Origin: Channallabes apus
Lineage: Eukaryota > Chordata > Actinopteri > Siluriformes > Clariidae
DNA length: 64,000 nucleotides
Direction: 5' to 3'
Assembly (NCBI GenBank): GCA_030522415.1
Contig: CM060131.1
Span: 9,257,203 to 9,321,202 of the forward strand
Shown here: positions 34,565 to 45,615 of the stretch, one piece after another
How the letters are laid out: each line of letters begins with the position of its first letter
How positions within the stretch are numbered: position 1 is the stretch's first letter
Made by a program: the position numbers and the translations under genes
The notes under the pieces: model-generated
Database searches by the model: none
What the model saw: the letters and a program-made list of their open reading frames with translations, nothing else
What the model was told of the DNA's origin: nothing

Positions 34565-35576
34565 ATAGATTTGCCATAGGTAAAGGAGCAGATCGGGGGA
34601 CTCATGGACGTAGAGTATTATGGTGAACTGGTATGTTTAGATGCTGTCTTCCTCAGTCTCATTTGATCACTCAGGTTTGTTGATGGTGAGGTGATTGTTT
34701 GCTTTACTTCTCAGGGAGCCCTCATGTTTGTGTTTCCTTCTGGCTCTCCCTTTTAGTTATGCTGTCATACAGTAGTTAGTCCTGCCGGAGTACCTGCTTG
34801 CACTCTACAGTAAGTATACATTCACATTATACATTATGTGACTGTGACCATACCTAACTGCCATCTCTCCTCCTCTTCTCTTTCTCCCCTTCTTTCTCTT
34901 TCCTCTCTCCCCCTGTCTCGCCCTTTCTCTCTCTCTCTCTGTCGAGCTACACATGTCATCCCTGAGCTGCAAGTGATCCAGACTCCCTCTGCCCTCCGGA
35001 CCTGTCTGATCCATCCTGGTGCCCCGTTTCTGGTTGGAGGTCTCGTCGCATGGATGCCCCGTGTGTCTCTTTGGGATGCGTCTGGTGTCTGGGGATGATT
35101 CTATCTACTTAGAAGATGGTTCTGGCCTCGACTGGTGTTGTCAGCTGTTTCTCTGAGGACTTGACAATTCGATAGTTCAGGACTAGAACTTTCTACAAGT
35201 CTATCTGAGTCTCCAATAACTACTGGACTCCATTTTAACATCAATTAACATCAACTATTATAGCTGAACCTAACACTTAACACTGTATAAATGCAGATAA
35301 TTTCCTGCTATCTGTTTCACCCAGATGACGATGGGTTCCCTGTTGAGTCTGGTTCCTCTCAAGGTTTCTTCCTATTACCATCTCAGGGAGTTTTTCCTTG
35401 CCACTGTCGCCCTCGGGCTTGCTCACCAGGGACTATCTGAACATTTTGATTCATAAACATTCACATTCCATACAAACTTAAATAATTCTTTTGATTGTGT
35501 AAAACTGTTTTGAGACAATGTCAATTGTTAAAAGCGCTATACAAATAAAACTGAATTGAATTGAATAAGCAGAAGC
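34565..35576 (+). repeat. L2 copy A 3' UTR and tail
   Basis: Long 3' UTR with a pyrimidine-rich tract (about 34863-34945) and the conserved fish L2 tail, ending in short tandem CTGAATTGAATT units at 35549-35576. Confidence 0.75.
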
Positions 35577-35883
35577 GACCTAACCCTAGTCATTTATAAA
35601 CCAAGACTGAGAATCTACCAGTTTAACCAAGGTTTCAGTTAATTAAGGGATGGCACTGCATTTTTGTTACTTTTTCTTATAATTTATTTAATGCAATATA
35701 TACTTTAATTTTAGTTACTAATGTTCTATTTAACTTGTATATTTTTAAAATTAATTTGATCATTATAAAAATCAGTTGTTCATATATACTTACAGTTTTA
35801 TTTGTAAAGCACTTTGAAATGCCTCATGTAAGAAATATGCTACAGCAATAAACTGGCCTTGCTTTGCCTTTTATGAGCAGCAT

Positions 35884-35923
<40 letters not shown>

Positions 35924-36984
35924 TGCAGGTGCATCTTGTTTTCATCATTATTGTACAATCCTGTAATTCTGAATGATCCAGTGAACGATTGCCATGACAA
36001 AAAACCATGGCAGAAATAAACATCACTGCAAGAGACTCATGGCTTTGCATAAGCAATGTCATATGGACAATTTCTTTAAATAGAAGTAAGTGTACATTTA
36101 CCACAGTTAAAACAATATAATTTCAAAGGTTATATAATCTTTCTGAATGTGGCTGAAACACCCATTGTGACTGCCTCAAAGCATCTCAAATTTCTTTGTA
36201 AAGATGAAAAATGGAAAAGAAAAAAAAAATAGAAAGTTGTAATTAATTTTAACAAAAAATTTAACCTTATTTGTTGTTTAGGTTCTGTAATAAAAAGAAC
36301 AGAAATGTGGAAACCGTTAAAGCTTTCAAAAAATGCTGTTCACAGTAATGTTTAAAGTGATATACATGTACTGTAGCTATGATTGCTTTAAGGTACAACA
36401 CAGATTCACCATAAAAATGTACCACAATGCATGTGTGAACATTCATGCGTAGTATTCCAAAGCTGTGCAATGTTATACGAGGCTTCACATGACTTTTCTA
36501 CTACAAAAAAAATTGCTTCCATAATGATTTTCTTTACAGTTGTTTGTCTCTTTTCATTTAATGCAGTGACAAGTCTTTATGCATTGTTGTGGTAAATGAT
36601 AACAGCACTTTTTTGCATGGTTCATATTTCACACAATTCCTACAATAAAAACTTTCATTTGCACATTTCCACATGATCATGTTAAATAATATCAATCAAC
36701 TGATCTACATGTGGTGCTTGTGATACAGTAAGGCTGGCAGAAATACTGAAGTGTTCTCGCTCAGAGCCTTTTCCGTCCGGCATTCGACTCAGGTGACTTA
36801 TTATAAATCTGTTAACACACATGTTTGATTTACACATTTGACATGTTTTCATCAACCTAAGATTAAAAAAACAAGACTTGATTCACTTGAATGCCTTTAA
36901 ATGCAGTAAATATGAAAAGAAAATATGCTATGCATGAGCATGTGCCACACTTTTACAGTAAACACATTTACCACATTTATGCAC
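35577..36984. other. Unassigned A/T-rich DNA
   Basis: Contains a (GT)n at about 35887-35920. Nothing else recognised. Confidence 0.5.
35887..35920. repeat. (GT)n microsatellite
   Basis: About 16 GT units, followed by GCGCGTGC. Confidence 0.9.
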
Positions 36985-37250
36985 ACAAACAAATGCTGGG
37001 TTGTTTTTTCTACCAAAACGCTGGGTTGCCTCTGTTGGGTAATTTTTCTGGGTTATTTACAGAGAATTGGGTAGTTTTTGTGTAACCTGCTGGGTTGAAG
37101 TTTGCTTGGCCCCTCCCCCAAAGTTCACCGGTGTATTCAGCGGCTGTTTCAGCTTCATGCCTTCCCTTGAGCTCCCACACCGCTGATTACGGTTCATCCT
37201 CCTCGTGCATTTAAGGGAAAATTACGTTAAATACAAGCTCTGTATACACA
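36985..37250. mobile_element. Left end of a composite element with CTGGGTT repeats
   Basis: Several spaced copies of (G)CTGGGTT/TTGGGTA occur at 36994-37095, the same motif, inverted, as the AACCCAGC repeats at about 41400-41640 and 42046-42060. Together they may be the termini of one DNA element now holding the Gypsy insertion and the exon at 40735. The unit ends near 37100, and the following 150 bp are unique-looking. Confidence 0.4.
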
Positions 37251-37253
37251 TGT

Positions 37254-37574
37254 TCACTCACATAAGTCACATACTGTATGACTGAAAAATAATGGGGGCG
37301 TGGGTGGAATCATAGGAGAGGTGATGAAGGGTTTAAGTTGGGAGATGTGAAATACCGGGTGGATCCGGAGCGCTGCAGGCAGCTGGAGCCAGTAGGTGAC
37401 AGGGTTTATCTGGAGGGTGATGCAGTAAGGGCCAATGAACCTGCGTGATAGTTTCCGTGACTTGGTGTGAAGATGGAGATTTCTTGTGGAGAGCCATACC
37501 TTGTCACCTATGTGGTACAATCGTCCGGCGATGTTGAGTGGTGTAGCGGATGTTAACTCGTGATGGACTGCCAC
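37254..37574 (-). pseudogene. Gypsy integrase C-terminal region
   Basis: Reads GDKVWLSTRNL, SRKLSRRFIGPY and LPAALRIHPVFHISQLKP, the conserved GPY/F-type C-terminus of Gypsy integrases. The zinc-binding HHCC and DDE core are missing. Confidence 0.75.
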
Positions 37575-37754
37575 CAGAATTCACGTTGGAGAAATTGGAG
37601 GGTCCGTCGCGTGCCCGGGTGTCCCGAGATGGGAGATGAATGGCCCCATCGGAGGACTTCTGCTCTCATGGAGTTGGGCATGTAGAGTCGTCCAGGCAGC
37701 ACACCTGCCGGTTCGGTCTCTGTGGCTTGTGCCTGGCGGACACAGTGGGGCGAT

Positions 37755-37925
37755 GATCTTTACATTTACATTTACATTTAGGCATTTGGCAGACACTCGT
37801 ATCCAGAGCGACTTACATTTTTATCTCATTATACATCTGAGCAGTTGAGCGTTAAGGGCCTTGCTCAAGGGCGCAACAGTGGCAACTTGGTGGTTGTAGG
37901 GTTTGAACCTGGGATCTTCCAAACC
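37755..37925 (-). repeat. tRNA-head SINE with LINE-like tail (V-SINE-like)
   Basis: Minus-strand read: GGTTCAAACCC (B-box-like, about 37900), TTGAGCAAGGCCCTTAA, then GTAAGTCGCTCTGGATACGAGTGTCTGCCAAATGCC and (AAATGT)n. The tail resembles that of fish L2 LINEs and of V-SINE-type elements. It sits in the Gypsy pol gene. Confidence 0.75.
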
Positions 37926-39208
37926 GTAGTCCAAACCTCCATCTTTGATGGAGGTAGGACAGGTGTTGGGGTTCGCCCGGGGGTCGTCTTCCCCGTGTTG
38001 GTGGGAGAGGGCGTCTGATTGGTATTCTTTGACCCCGGGTGGTATGAAAGGTGGAAATTGTAATGTGGATAGTGATGAGGTTTTGGTGATTGGTCCAGAT
38101 GGTGAATGGCTCCCTGGAGCCAGTGACGCCATTCCTCCAAAGCCCACTTTATGGTCAACAGCTCGCGATCCCCTACACCGTATCTCTGCTGAGTGGGATC
38201 AAACTTTTGGGAGAAGAAACCACAAGGGTGTAGTTTCTGATCTGAACCTCGCTGGGAGAGAACAGCCCCAGCGCTCACATCCGAGGCGTCTACTTCCATA
38301 ACGAATGGCTTCTTTGCATCTGGGTGAAGAAGTATGGGAGCATTAGTGAAGCGGCGACAAAGTTCATTGAATGCAAAGATGGCAGTGGGGTTGAGGGTGA
38401 AGCTATGAGATGATGGGCATGTTAGGGCAGTTAATGGTGCTGCAACCGTACTGTAGTCCCGGAAAAAGCGACGATAGAAATTCGCGAACCCGAGAAACCG
38501 TTGAAGTTGCTTGAGAGTCTTGGGTAGGGACCAATGATGCACAACCTCCAGCTTCTGCGGGTCCATGGCCACACCCTGGGGCGAAATGACAAAACCCAGA
38601 AACATGGTGGAGCACTCGTGAAAAGCGCACTTCTCCAACTTACAGTACAGCTGGTGGGCAAGCAATCTCTTTAGGACCGCCCTAACGTGTTGAATATGTT
38701 CATTGACTGTGCGGGAGTAAATGAGGATGTCATCTAAATAAACGAACGCCCACAAGCCTAGCATGTCCCGGACAGACTCATTTATGAACTGCTGGAAGGC
38801 TGTGGGGGCGTTGCAAAGTCCAAAGGGGATGACTAAACTCTCGTAATGTCCAGTGGGGTTGATGAAAGCCGTCTTCCACTCATCACCGTCTCTGATATGC
38901 ACAGAGTTGTAGGCGCTCTGGAGGTCCAACTTAGGAAATATGGTGGCACCAGAGAGTGCGTCCAGTGTTGAGTTGGTGAGAGGCAATGGGTGTCAGTTTT
39001 TTATGGTGATATTATTTAGCCCCCGATAATCAACACATGGACGAAGTTCACCTCTTTCTTCCTCGGACTTCCTAATTGGTTGGGTTTGATGGATGATGGG
39101 GCTAGATGACAGGGGCCGACCATCGACAGATGTAATCCGAACCGGCTGGGATAACGCCTTGATTTTTACACCCAGTTTTTTGGCAGTCAATGAAGTTACC
39201 TGCGGCAC
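37865..39208 (-). pseudogene. Gypsy reverse transcriptase and RNase H (broken)
   Basis: From 39208: QPIRKSEEERGELRPCVDYRGLNNITIKN, then after a stop [40 protein letters not shown] and [11 protein letters not shown] (catalytic D-D). Then comes [27 protein letters not shown] and the RNase H start with [17 protein letters not shown] and [16 protein letters not shown]. The frame then runs into non-homologous sequence near 38030 where integrase should begin. The TACTGTA at 38449 and TACAGTA at 38643 in this gene are in frame (they encode YS and YC) and are not insertions. Confidence 0.8.
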
Positions 39209-39320
39209 CGACTCCTGACCCGTTTGTGGCCAAACTGGAGGCTTTCTTGGATCGTGAGATGGGAAATGTTGGTCATCGTGGTAGAGAGTTGGAGGTGACC
39301 CGGTGAGCTGCTCTCATCTC

Positions 39321-39821
39321 TCACCGGGTCTGGGCATTTCCCGACCAAAGAGGACAGATGGCTCTGTGGTGCGCCGCTGACCCACAATAGGCACAGAGCC
39401 TCTCCCTAAATCGCCGTTCCCGTTCTGCACCGGTCAAGGAGGCGCGTCCTAATTGCATGGGTTCCCCGGCTCCAGTGTCAACCATGGCAGGATGTGAAGA
39501 GCCGACATGTTTGGTGATGGAGGTGGTGATGGAGGTCGGTGGTTGAGGTGCTGAGTGCTTATAATCGGCAGTATAACGACTCACGGACAGTCCTCCCTGC
39601 CGCAGGTGGTACAGCTTTGTGTTGGTCTCCACCTCGCCCGCAGGGTGTTCGAACGTTAGCTTTAACTGTTTGGTGAATTCGTTATATGAATGGGCGGTGT
39701 CTGAATCTGAACGAAGAACTGCTGTGGCCCACTCAGCTGCCTGCCCGGGTAGCAACGAAACGAGGAGAGCAATGCGCAACTGATCGGTGGAGTATTTGGT
39801 GGAATTAAACTCAAACACCAT
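39321..39821 (-). pseudogene. Gypsy gag fragment with zinc knuckle
   Basis: Capsid-like segment (STDQLRIALLVSLLPGQAAEWATAVL, YNEFTKQLKLTFEHPAGEVE, LRQGGLSVSRYTADY) followed after an apparent deletion by a CCHC knuckle (CAYCGSAAHHRAIC). The N-terminus and mid-capsid are missing. Confidence 0.75.
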
Positions 39822-39929
39822 ATCAAATGTCTAATGCAGTTAGAAAAACACTACACTTCCCGTCCGTGCCATTCCATTTATCCGCTAGTGAAAGAAATAT
39901 ATCAGTAGATGGGGGGGGGGGGATCATTC

Positions 39930-40308
39930 TGTCAGGAACTAACCCGGGTTGATCAGAAGACTTAGCGATTAGCGGTTAGCCCTTTGTAGCATGGATGGTA
40001 AACCCAAACGCGGAAGCAAGAGAGTAGGCAGGATAACCACGCGAATTATTCTAAGGACTCTCACAGAAGGGGAGCAAGGGAAAAGCACAAATTTAACCCG
40101 TGTCCTACAGTATAAACACACTTGAATCAGAAAATAAACCCAAGAAAGTGAATACTCACAAAATGGCTGACGGACAGTCTGAACTGACATGGGCGAACTC
40201 AATGCCCGAGCGATGTGATGCGCCATCTTGTCTCCTTTTATGCTTCCTGTGTCATGACCGTATTACTCCCGGGTCCTAGTGCCAGTCGCGGAACGAGTGT
40301 GTGTGACA
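39930..40308 (-). repeat. Gypsy 5' LTR
   Basis: 379 bp with inverted TGTCA...TGACA termini. It starts TGTCACACACACTCG at 40308 and ends GTTCCTGACA at 39930, then GAATGATCC and a run of C where a primer-binding site would be. No partner LTR is present. Confidence 0.65.
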
Positions 40309-40734
40309 TCTTTTACATCTAAAAGTTATCTAAATTAACTATCCGTCAACACACCAACTACAGGAAAAAGCACCACAGCTGAACAGGTAACTACTAGATG
40401 GAAGTATTAATATTTTGGTGATTGTAATGTACCAGTATGACACCATCTATGACATTTTTTTCGGTAATTATCTTAAAATTAACTCAGATCACAAGATCAA
40501 GTAGTCTGACATAAAGAGCTTTATCCTAAAAGCCATGCTTATTTTGCTGTTTTATTTTTGGTAGTAACTGTCTCCATGTTTTTGTTTCAGGTTACCTATA
40601 TCCTATCTTAATGGACAGCTTAGTCATTTTTTATTTAGTATCAATCCTATTACACACTAAATTAATAGTCTTTTTCAGTTTAATCTTTGCTATTCAACAA
40701 AATTTTTACTTTCTTTCATTTCTTTCTTTCTATG

Positions 40735-41010
40735 GTTGGAACCAACATGGTGGAATACCTCCAGCAAACTGAAGTGTCAAGGCCGTACCCCTACAACCTG
40801 ACGTTGGGAGATAATGACCATCGCTGCTCTCAGGCATTTGTCATTCTGGTGGGACAGACACTGGACAGGCTCTGGAGCAATGCACACTACTTGGGGCGGT
40901 TGATGGGTGCTTCAAGGCATTTTATATTTTTGACATTAACTATCCAAAGCAGTGTGCTCCTGTATAGGACTTTTTGTAATGTTGCTATGAAATAGCAAGG
41001 CCTACCTGAA
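40735..41010 (+). pseudogene. Exon fragment of a teleost multicopy gene family (C-terminal domain)
   Basis: Frame 1 reads RPYPYNLTLG and QAFVILVGQTL. After a one-frame shift near 40860 it continues GAVDGCFKAFYIFDINYPKQCAPV and then, past a stop, DFL.CCYEIA.PT. This is, from memory, the C-terminal domain of a family of uncharacterised teleost proteins sometimes named sterile alpha motif domain-containing protein 3-like, which contain AVD.CFKAFYVF-type motifs. A pyrimidine-rich tract before 40735 could be the remains of an acceptor site. Frameshift and stops make it non-functional. Confidence 0.5.
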
Positions 41011-41642
41011 AAGTTGTAGACAGTGTTTGTATGTTAAAATGAGACCAGGGCTGGATAATTTTGTTCTGCAGAAAAGATATCTGAAGTCACAGAGAGATCC
41101 TGCTCTGTAGAACCTGCCACAGTCTATTTGTGCAATTACTCAATTCTGCCCTCGTGAGTAATAGTATAGTAATGGTGTCGCTGTTACTGTATCTGTTCTT
41201 GTGCTTTTGAAAAATAAATGTTTTTTCTATGAACATTTAATAGGATGTTGTTTATTGCATAGATGTATGGTTTGCAAAACTTGGACGTTTTTTTGTAATA
41301 GACCAGTATATCGAAGTAATTTAACTGTTTAATAGACATGGGTATTATTATTTTTTTACAGATTCACTGTAAAACATGAAAATAATTAAAACCTATTTGT
41401 GAGGTAGAATTAACCCAACATTCCAGTTAAAATTAACCAACATATCGGTAGAACCTTTGACCAATTTATGTGGTAGAATTAACCCAGCATTATAGTTAAA
41501 TATGACCTAGCAATTGGGTTGAATATTTAACCCATCTTGCTGGGTTAAACAAATAACCCATTTTGCTGGGTTAAATTAACCCAGCATGTAGTTAGTCTAA
41601 TATTTACCCAGCAGCTGGGTTAAAAACAACCCAGACTGGGTT

Positions 41643-42045
41643 TTTCTTTTTTTAATTTTCCCCCTTTTATCTGAATTTTCTCCCCTAATTTAGTCATGTC
41701 CAATTCCTCCTGGTCGCTGGAGGCTCCCACATTAAGCTTCTACCGCCGCAGACCGACCATTTTTTTCAAACTGCTCGCTCATGTTTGGGAGCGGCGTAAC
41801 ACACTCGGAGGAACAGCGCTATCCGCTCCCTTCGCCTGTGCAAGCTCACGGACGCCCCTGTTTGGCTTGTTGAGCCGTCATTAATGTGGGAGCACTGAGT
41901 ACCTCTCATCCCTCCCCCCTGAGAGAGCTCAGCCAATTAGCTCTCTCTAGGCCTCCGGCTGTGAGCGGTAACAGCATCACCCGGGGTTCGAACCAGCGAT
42001 CTCCAGATGATAGGGCGAGCGCTTTACCACTGCGCCACTCGGAGG
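41643..42045 (-). repeat. tRNA-derived SINE, family B, full copy
   Basis: Minus-strand read: GGGCCTCCGAGTGGCGCAGTGG (A box), GGTTCGAACCC (B box), the body shared with 8805-9215, and an A/T-rich 3' end at 41643. It is flanked by perfect 13-bp duplications CCCAGACTGGGTT at 41630-41642 and 42046-42058, proving insertion into the AACCCAG-repeat terminus. Confidence 0.9.
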
Positions 42046-42062
42046 CCCAGACTGGGTTGTTT

Positions 42063-43059
42063 TTAGGTTGTGTTGTTTTAGGACTTCAAAAGAACTTCAT
42101 CAATCATCGGTATTTTTAGGGTGTGTTGTTTTAGGACTTCAAAAGAACTTCATCAATTTCTGAGGCAGCTCTTGTTTTTTTTTCTTTACAAATTAAAGAG
42201 AAGGTGAAAGGATAGTTGAGTCACTATTGACGCGACAGGAAAATCATACACTTTCAGCTTTGAGAGAACTGGTGAACTTTAATGGTGAATATTATTTCGT
42301 TTGACTTCTTGACTTGTGTGCTTTGACAAAATTCCAGTTACTTGAACTTTCACTTGGTTTTCTGACTGTTGAATTGGTTTCTGGTTTTCACCTTTTTCTT
42401 ATTGTTGATGTTTACTCATCATCTGTCCCATAATTTGTTTTTGGAACAGAATTTTAAATACTGTTTTGGATTTTTTTTCTCAGTTCCTCCATTAAATTAG
42501 AAAAATATTTTGTATCCATTTCATTTTCTGTTTTATGATGAATTACAGCAGATTTGCTCCTACTATGAATGCAGCAGGAGAACATAACAGGCAGATTGCC
42601 AAAGTAGCACAAGGGTGAGTGATGGGGAACTACAGCTGCACCTGGCTAAACTGATGCCGAGTTGAAATTCATCTTGCAGACGGTAAAATCTACTGCTACA
42701 CTATCCATCCCCAACATGCTGGCAAGACCACCTAGTGTAATGTCTTTTTGCTGCATATCTTATGAGGCCTCTCCAGGCAAGAGGGCCAGTCACAATAACA
42801 ATAGCAAAAATCATAATCTATAATTTCACCTCACTGCCAAAGTGCTAACTTGGGCCTCTGTGGTATGGTTCGAAGAAGAAGGAGATTATCTGGCTTCCCA
42901 TGTTTGTTTTGTCATGCTCTTTTTCCACTAACCTGAGAGACAAGAAATTAATAAAAAGTTACTCACCATTTGCAATAGATGTAGAAGAGTAGTTTAGTAT
43001 GTTCTGGATTGTCTTTCTGAAATTAACTGTTTTAACCTCCTCTTAGGGTCTCCATTATT
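42063..43059. other. Unassigned DNA with a 53-bp tandem duplication
   Basis: A unit containing TGTGTTGTTTTAGGACTTC is repeated at 42069 and 42122 (period 53). The rest shows no gene or named repeat. Confidence 0.5.
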
Positions 43060-43207
43060 TAAAGAAGAAGACTAAACAAGTACAGTTTACTTGGAAGGGC
43101 TAGGAGAAAGCTTCTTCTGATTAAAAAAAGAACATGGAAGCGTGATTGAGGTTTGCAAAACTGCATTTGAACAAATCACAAGGCTTTTCGAACAATGTCC
43201 TCTAGAC

Positions 43208-43974
43208 CAGTGGTTCTCAAACTTTCAAGCCAGCGACAAGATCTCACGACCCCACTATCAAAAACAAGCAATAAACATAGCAAGCTGTTCACAGTATTTT
43301 GACTACATTTACTATACATCAAAATATTTTTGGCTTACCTTTCAATGGCAGGGGAGTACTTGTTTTTGGCAGCACAAAAGCTTCATTCGTGGCCTGATGG
43401 TGGATACAGCTACCCGCTGATCATCTTCGACATCATGAGGTTATCGGCATTTATATATATAACAGTGGAAAAAGACTGCTCACACAAATATGTAGATCCA
43501 AATTGAAGCAGTACATCCATTGCTGCACGGGACAACTTGTGTATTCGGTTGCTACCGCAACTTAGTGAATACTGATACTGACTGCACTTTATGAATTCTT
43601 CCTCATATTTCTGACGTTTCCTACTTTGATCTGACGGGGTCTTGCTCTTTTGCTTGGTTGATGTACATGGTTCCGATGACTCAGGCAAACAATTTCCTTA
43701 ACATTTTTTGATTTGTGAATAACAAATTTATCCATCTCGGCAGTTGCGGTTTTCACGCGCAGTTGTGCGCTGTAGCAATAACTAGTGAGCTGCACAGTGA
43801 TGTCATATCTTTGAGTCTCAAATTTTTTTTTAAACACTCAATTTAAACACTCACACTCAATCAGTAATATCTTTACAAATCAGAAAATATTTATTCATAG
43901 CATTTACAAAAAAATCTATCAAAATTATTCCCTGACCATAAGAGTGGTCGCGACCCCCAGTTTGGGAACCACTG
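43208..43974 (-). mobile_element. hAT-family deletion derivative, 767 bp
   Basis: Flanked by perfect 8-bp duplications CTCTAGAC (43200-43207 and 43975-43982), the hAT hallmark. TIRs: CAGTGGTTCTCAAACT at the left and CAGTGGTTCCCAAACT at the right (inverted). It lies within the Tc1-like transposase remnant and encodes a shortened transposase-like frame. Confidence 0.9.
43410..43688 (-). pseudogene. hAT transposase N- and C-terminal fragments fused by internal deletion
   Basis: About 92 residues: an N-terminal basic stretch (SRKRQKYEEEFIK), a short middle (SRAAMDVLLQFGSTYLCEQSFST) and the start of the C-terminal dimerisation region. The family's catalytic RNase H-like core and BED finger are missing, so it cannot catalyse transposition. 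The retained STYLCE.SFS motif is the typical hAT C-terminal signature. Confidence 0.6.
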
Positions 43975-44335
43975 CTCTAGACCAGGGGTCTAGACAGATG
44001 AGAATTAAGTGGAGTTGCTTGGCCTTAATGTTCAGTGCCATGTTTGGCAAAAACAGGAATACTTCATACCCACTGTCAAGCAAAGTGGTGAAGGGGTGAT
44101 GATTTGAGCTTGTTTTTGCAGCCACAGGACCAGGGCACCTGGTCGAACATGAACTCTGTATGCCAGAGTATTGAAATTCGCTCATGCAACAGGACAATGA
44201 TCTGAAGCAAACCAGTAAATCTACATTAGAATGGTTAAATATATAAGAATCAAGGTTTTGGGATGGCCTAGTCAAAGTCCAGATCACAACTCAATTGAAA
44301 TGCTGTGGTGGGACCTTTTGAATAAGTGAATGTGT

Positions 44336-45489
44336 CACAAACCCATGTTCAAAGTCTGCTTTCATCCCTTGAAATTTCCTTTCCCACACTGTCATTCTCC
44401 TCACGACCGCATCGCCTGCACACCGGTTTCTCATCCAGCGCTGATTTCTTCCGGCTTATAAGAAGCGCAGCGGATTGCGTTGCTGGATTATTGTGTGTTT
44501 TCTCACCTCAATATTCTCGCGTTTTGTTTCACGTTTTTTTCATTGTTGACCTCACTTTGTTCCCGCATTTTTGGCTCAACGCCCTCTCTGACGGATCACA
44601 TGGCCTTATTTTAGACAGTGGACCCAAAATGTATGAAATGATGACATCTAATCACTTACATTAACATGCCTGCAAAACTTACTCCCCTTGCTGTAATAAA
44701 ATAAATCACAAACATTTCAATAACTGCTAATGTTGCAGTTCAAGTATACTTTAATCCCCCAGACGCAGTAACATAGTTGTTTAATCTAGGTGCAATATTA
44801 ATCTCTTTATGTCGTGGAAGCCATAAAATGGATTAGCAATTATCTTGTGCACTGTGTGAACGATTCTTTCCAACTGGCGAGTCGTTACCGCTCATGCCTG
44901 ACATTTTTCATCTGCTGAAATTAACATTTAGCTCACTCACTCAGGCAGCAATATTAAGATTCATAATAGTCTGATCAATAGTAGTTATTACTATCATTAT
45001 TGCCCCTCTTGGTATTATTATTTCTATTATGTTTCGAAGTGTGTAATTGATCTCAATGTCAAACTCATTATGATCTTTTGTGCTTGGACTGGCATGGATC
45101 ACCAAGCTGAGTATGTGAGGCATTTCTGTGGATTCCTATCATTTCTAAGCAGATGTTGGACTGAACAATTTGTATGCCATATTCAGGAGAAGCTGTAACA
45201 AAAAATAATACAATTTGCAACATTTCGTTTTTCATTTCACATATAATTAATTAGAAGGAGCAGTGACTGGGAATAGACAAGGCTGGCCTGTAGCCACCTT
45301 GACCCCCTCAGAAAAAGCAGAAGGAAAGATAATTAATAAATAAATTAATAAATAAATATGTTTATTAAATCATTTATTTGGGTCAAGGTGGCTATAAGTC
45401 ATTCTAGACTAATTTTATTTTCAGCCACAGTAAAAAGTTTGAAATTTGCAATAATCACCCCTGAACAGTTGATATTGAGATGAGTCTGC
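44336..45489. other. Unassigned DNA, possible LTR-like scrap at start
   Basis: 44390-44600 is G/C-richer with a CTTATAAGAAG box and may be part of an LTR, but no partner or ends were found. The remainder has no recognised feature. Confidence 0.35.
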
Positions 45490-45615
45490 TATTCATTTAT
45501 AATGGCGCTAATCTGAGGTGCTGTTAATTAGTGATTTTTTACTTATGTTTTGGTCTTGCTTTCCTGGGATGGTCATTGAATCCAGTTTCATCTTGATGAG
45601 TTTGCAAAAAAAAAA
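45490..45615 (+). repeat. Partial copy of the Tc1-type element at 27389
   Basis: CTAATCTGAGGTGCTGTTAATT.GTGATTT and CTTGCTTTCC..GGATGGTC match 28454-28560. It ends in a poly-A run at 45606-45621. Confidence 0.6.

Larger units (their letters stand above)
30380..35576 (+). mobile_element. L2-clade LINE, copy A (near full length)
   Basis: Plus-strand element with 5' UTR (about 30380-30610), ORF1, ORF2 and a 3' tail. The tail carries a block typical of fish L2 LINEs (TTCCTCTCAAGGTTTCTTCCT, TTTTTCCTTGCCACTGTCGCC, AAAGCGCTATACAAATAAA) and ends in (CTGAATTGAATT). The same family is present as copy B at 54163-59170. Its breaks include four TAC(A/T)GTA insertions (31086, 33305, 33333, 34001), plus a nonsense codon (31905) and small indels. 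Confidence 0.85.
37254..40308 (-). mobile_element. Ty3/Gypsy retrotransposon, 3'-truncated and interrupted
   Basis: Minus-strand order: 5' LTR (40308-39930), gag, RT, RNase H, a gap filled by a SINE, then the integrase C-terminus ending at 37254. No 3' LTR was found, and most of RNase H and integrase is deleted around the SINE at 37755-37925. The order RT-RNase H-integrase and the YLDD motif support Ty3/Gypsy. Confidence 0.8.
40309..42062. mobile_element. Right part of composite element with AACCCAGC repeats
   Basis: Holds the host-like exon (40735-41010) and ends in multiple AACCCA/TGCTGGGTTA repeats in both orientations (41407-41640), interrupted by a SINE at 41643. These motifs mirror the left end at 36985-37100. 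The superfamily is not recognised. It may be a DNA transposon that captured a host exon, or a local minisatellite next to an exon fragment. Confidence 0.4.
43060..44335 (+). pseudogene. Tc1-like transposase remnant, split by a hAT element
   Basis: The part left of 43200 encodes GRRKLLLI.KRTWKRD.GLQNCI.TNHKAF-like sequence; the nucleotide string GGTTTGCAAAACTGCAT...GAACAATGTCCT is typical of Tc1 genes. The right part, after 43990, continues AGATGAGAATTAAGTGGAGTTG, then ...VKHGGGG-like, ATGPGHL, LMQQDNDLKQTSKST (catalytic D), and WDGLVKVQITTQLKCCGGT-like up to 44330. Frames are broken throughout. The gap is the hAT element at 43208-43974. Confidence 0.7.

Noticed and set aside
38449..38649. TACTGTA (38449) and TACAGTA (38643) in the Gypsy RT
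   Set aside because: Both are in frame (encoding YS and YC within conserved RT text), so they are native sequence and not insertions. They show that not every heptamer is a footprint.
39969..40226. 85-residue minus-strand open frame
   Set aside because: Lies entirely in the Gypsy LTR with no known domain.
44390..44600. Solo LTR
   Set aside because: A TATAAG box alone, without ends, partner or target duplication, is not enough.
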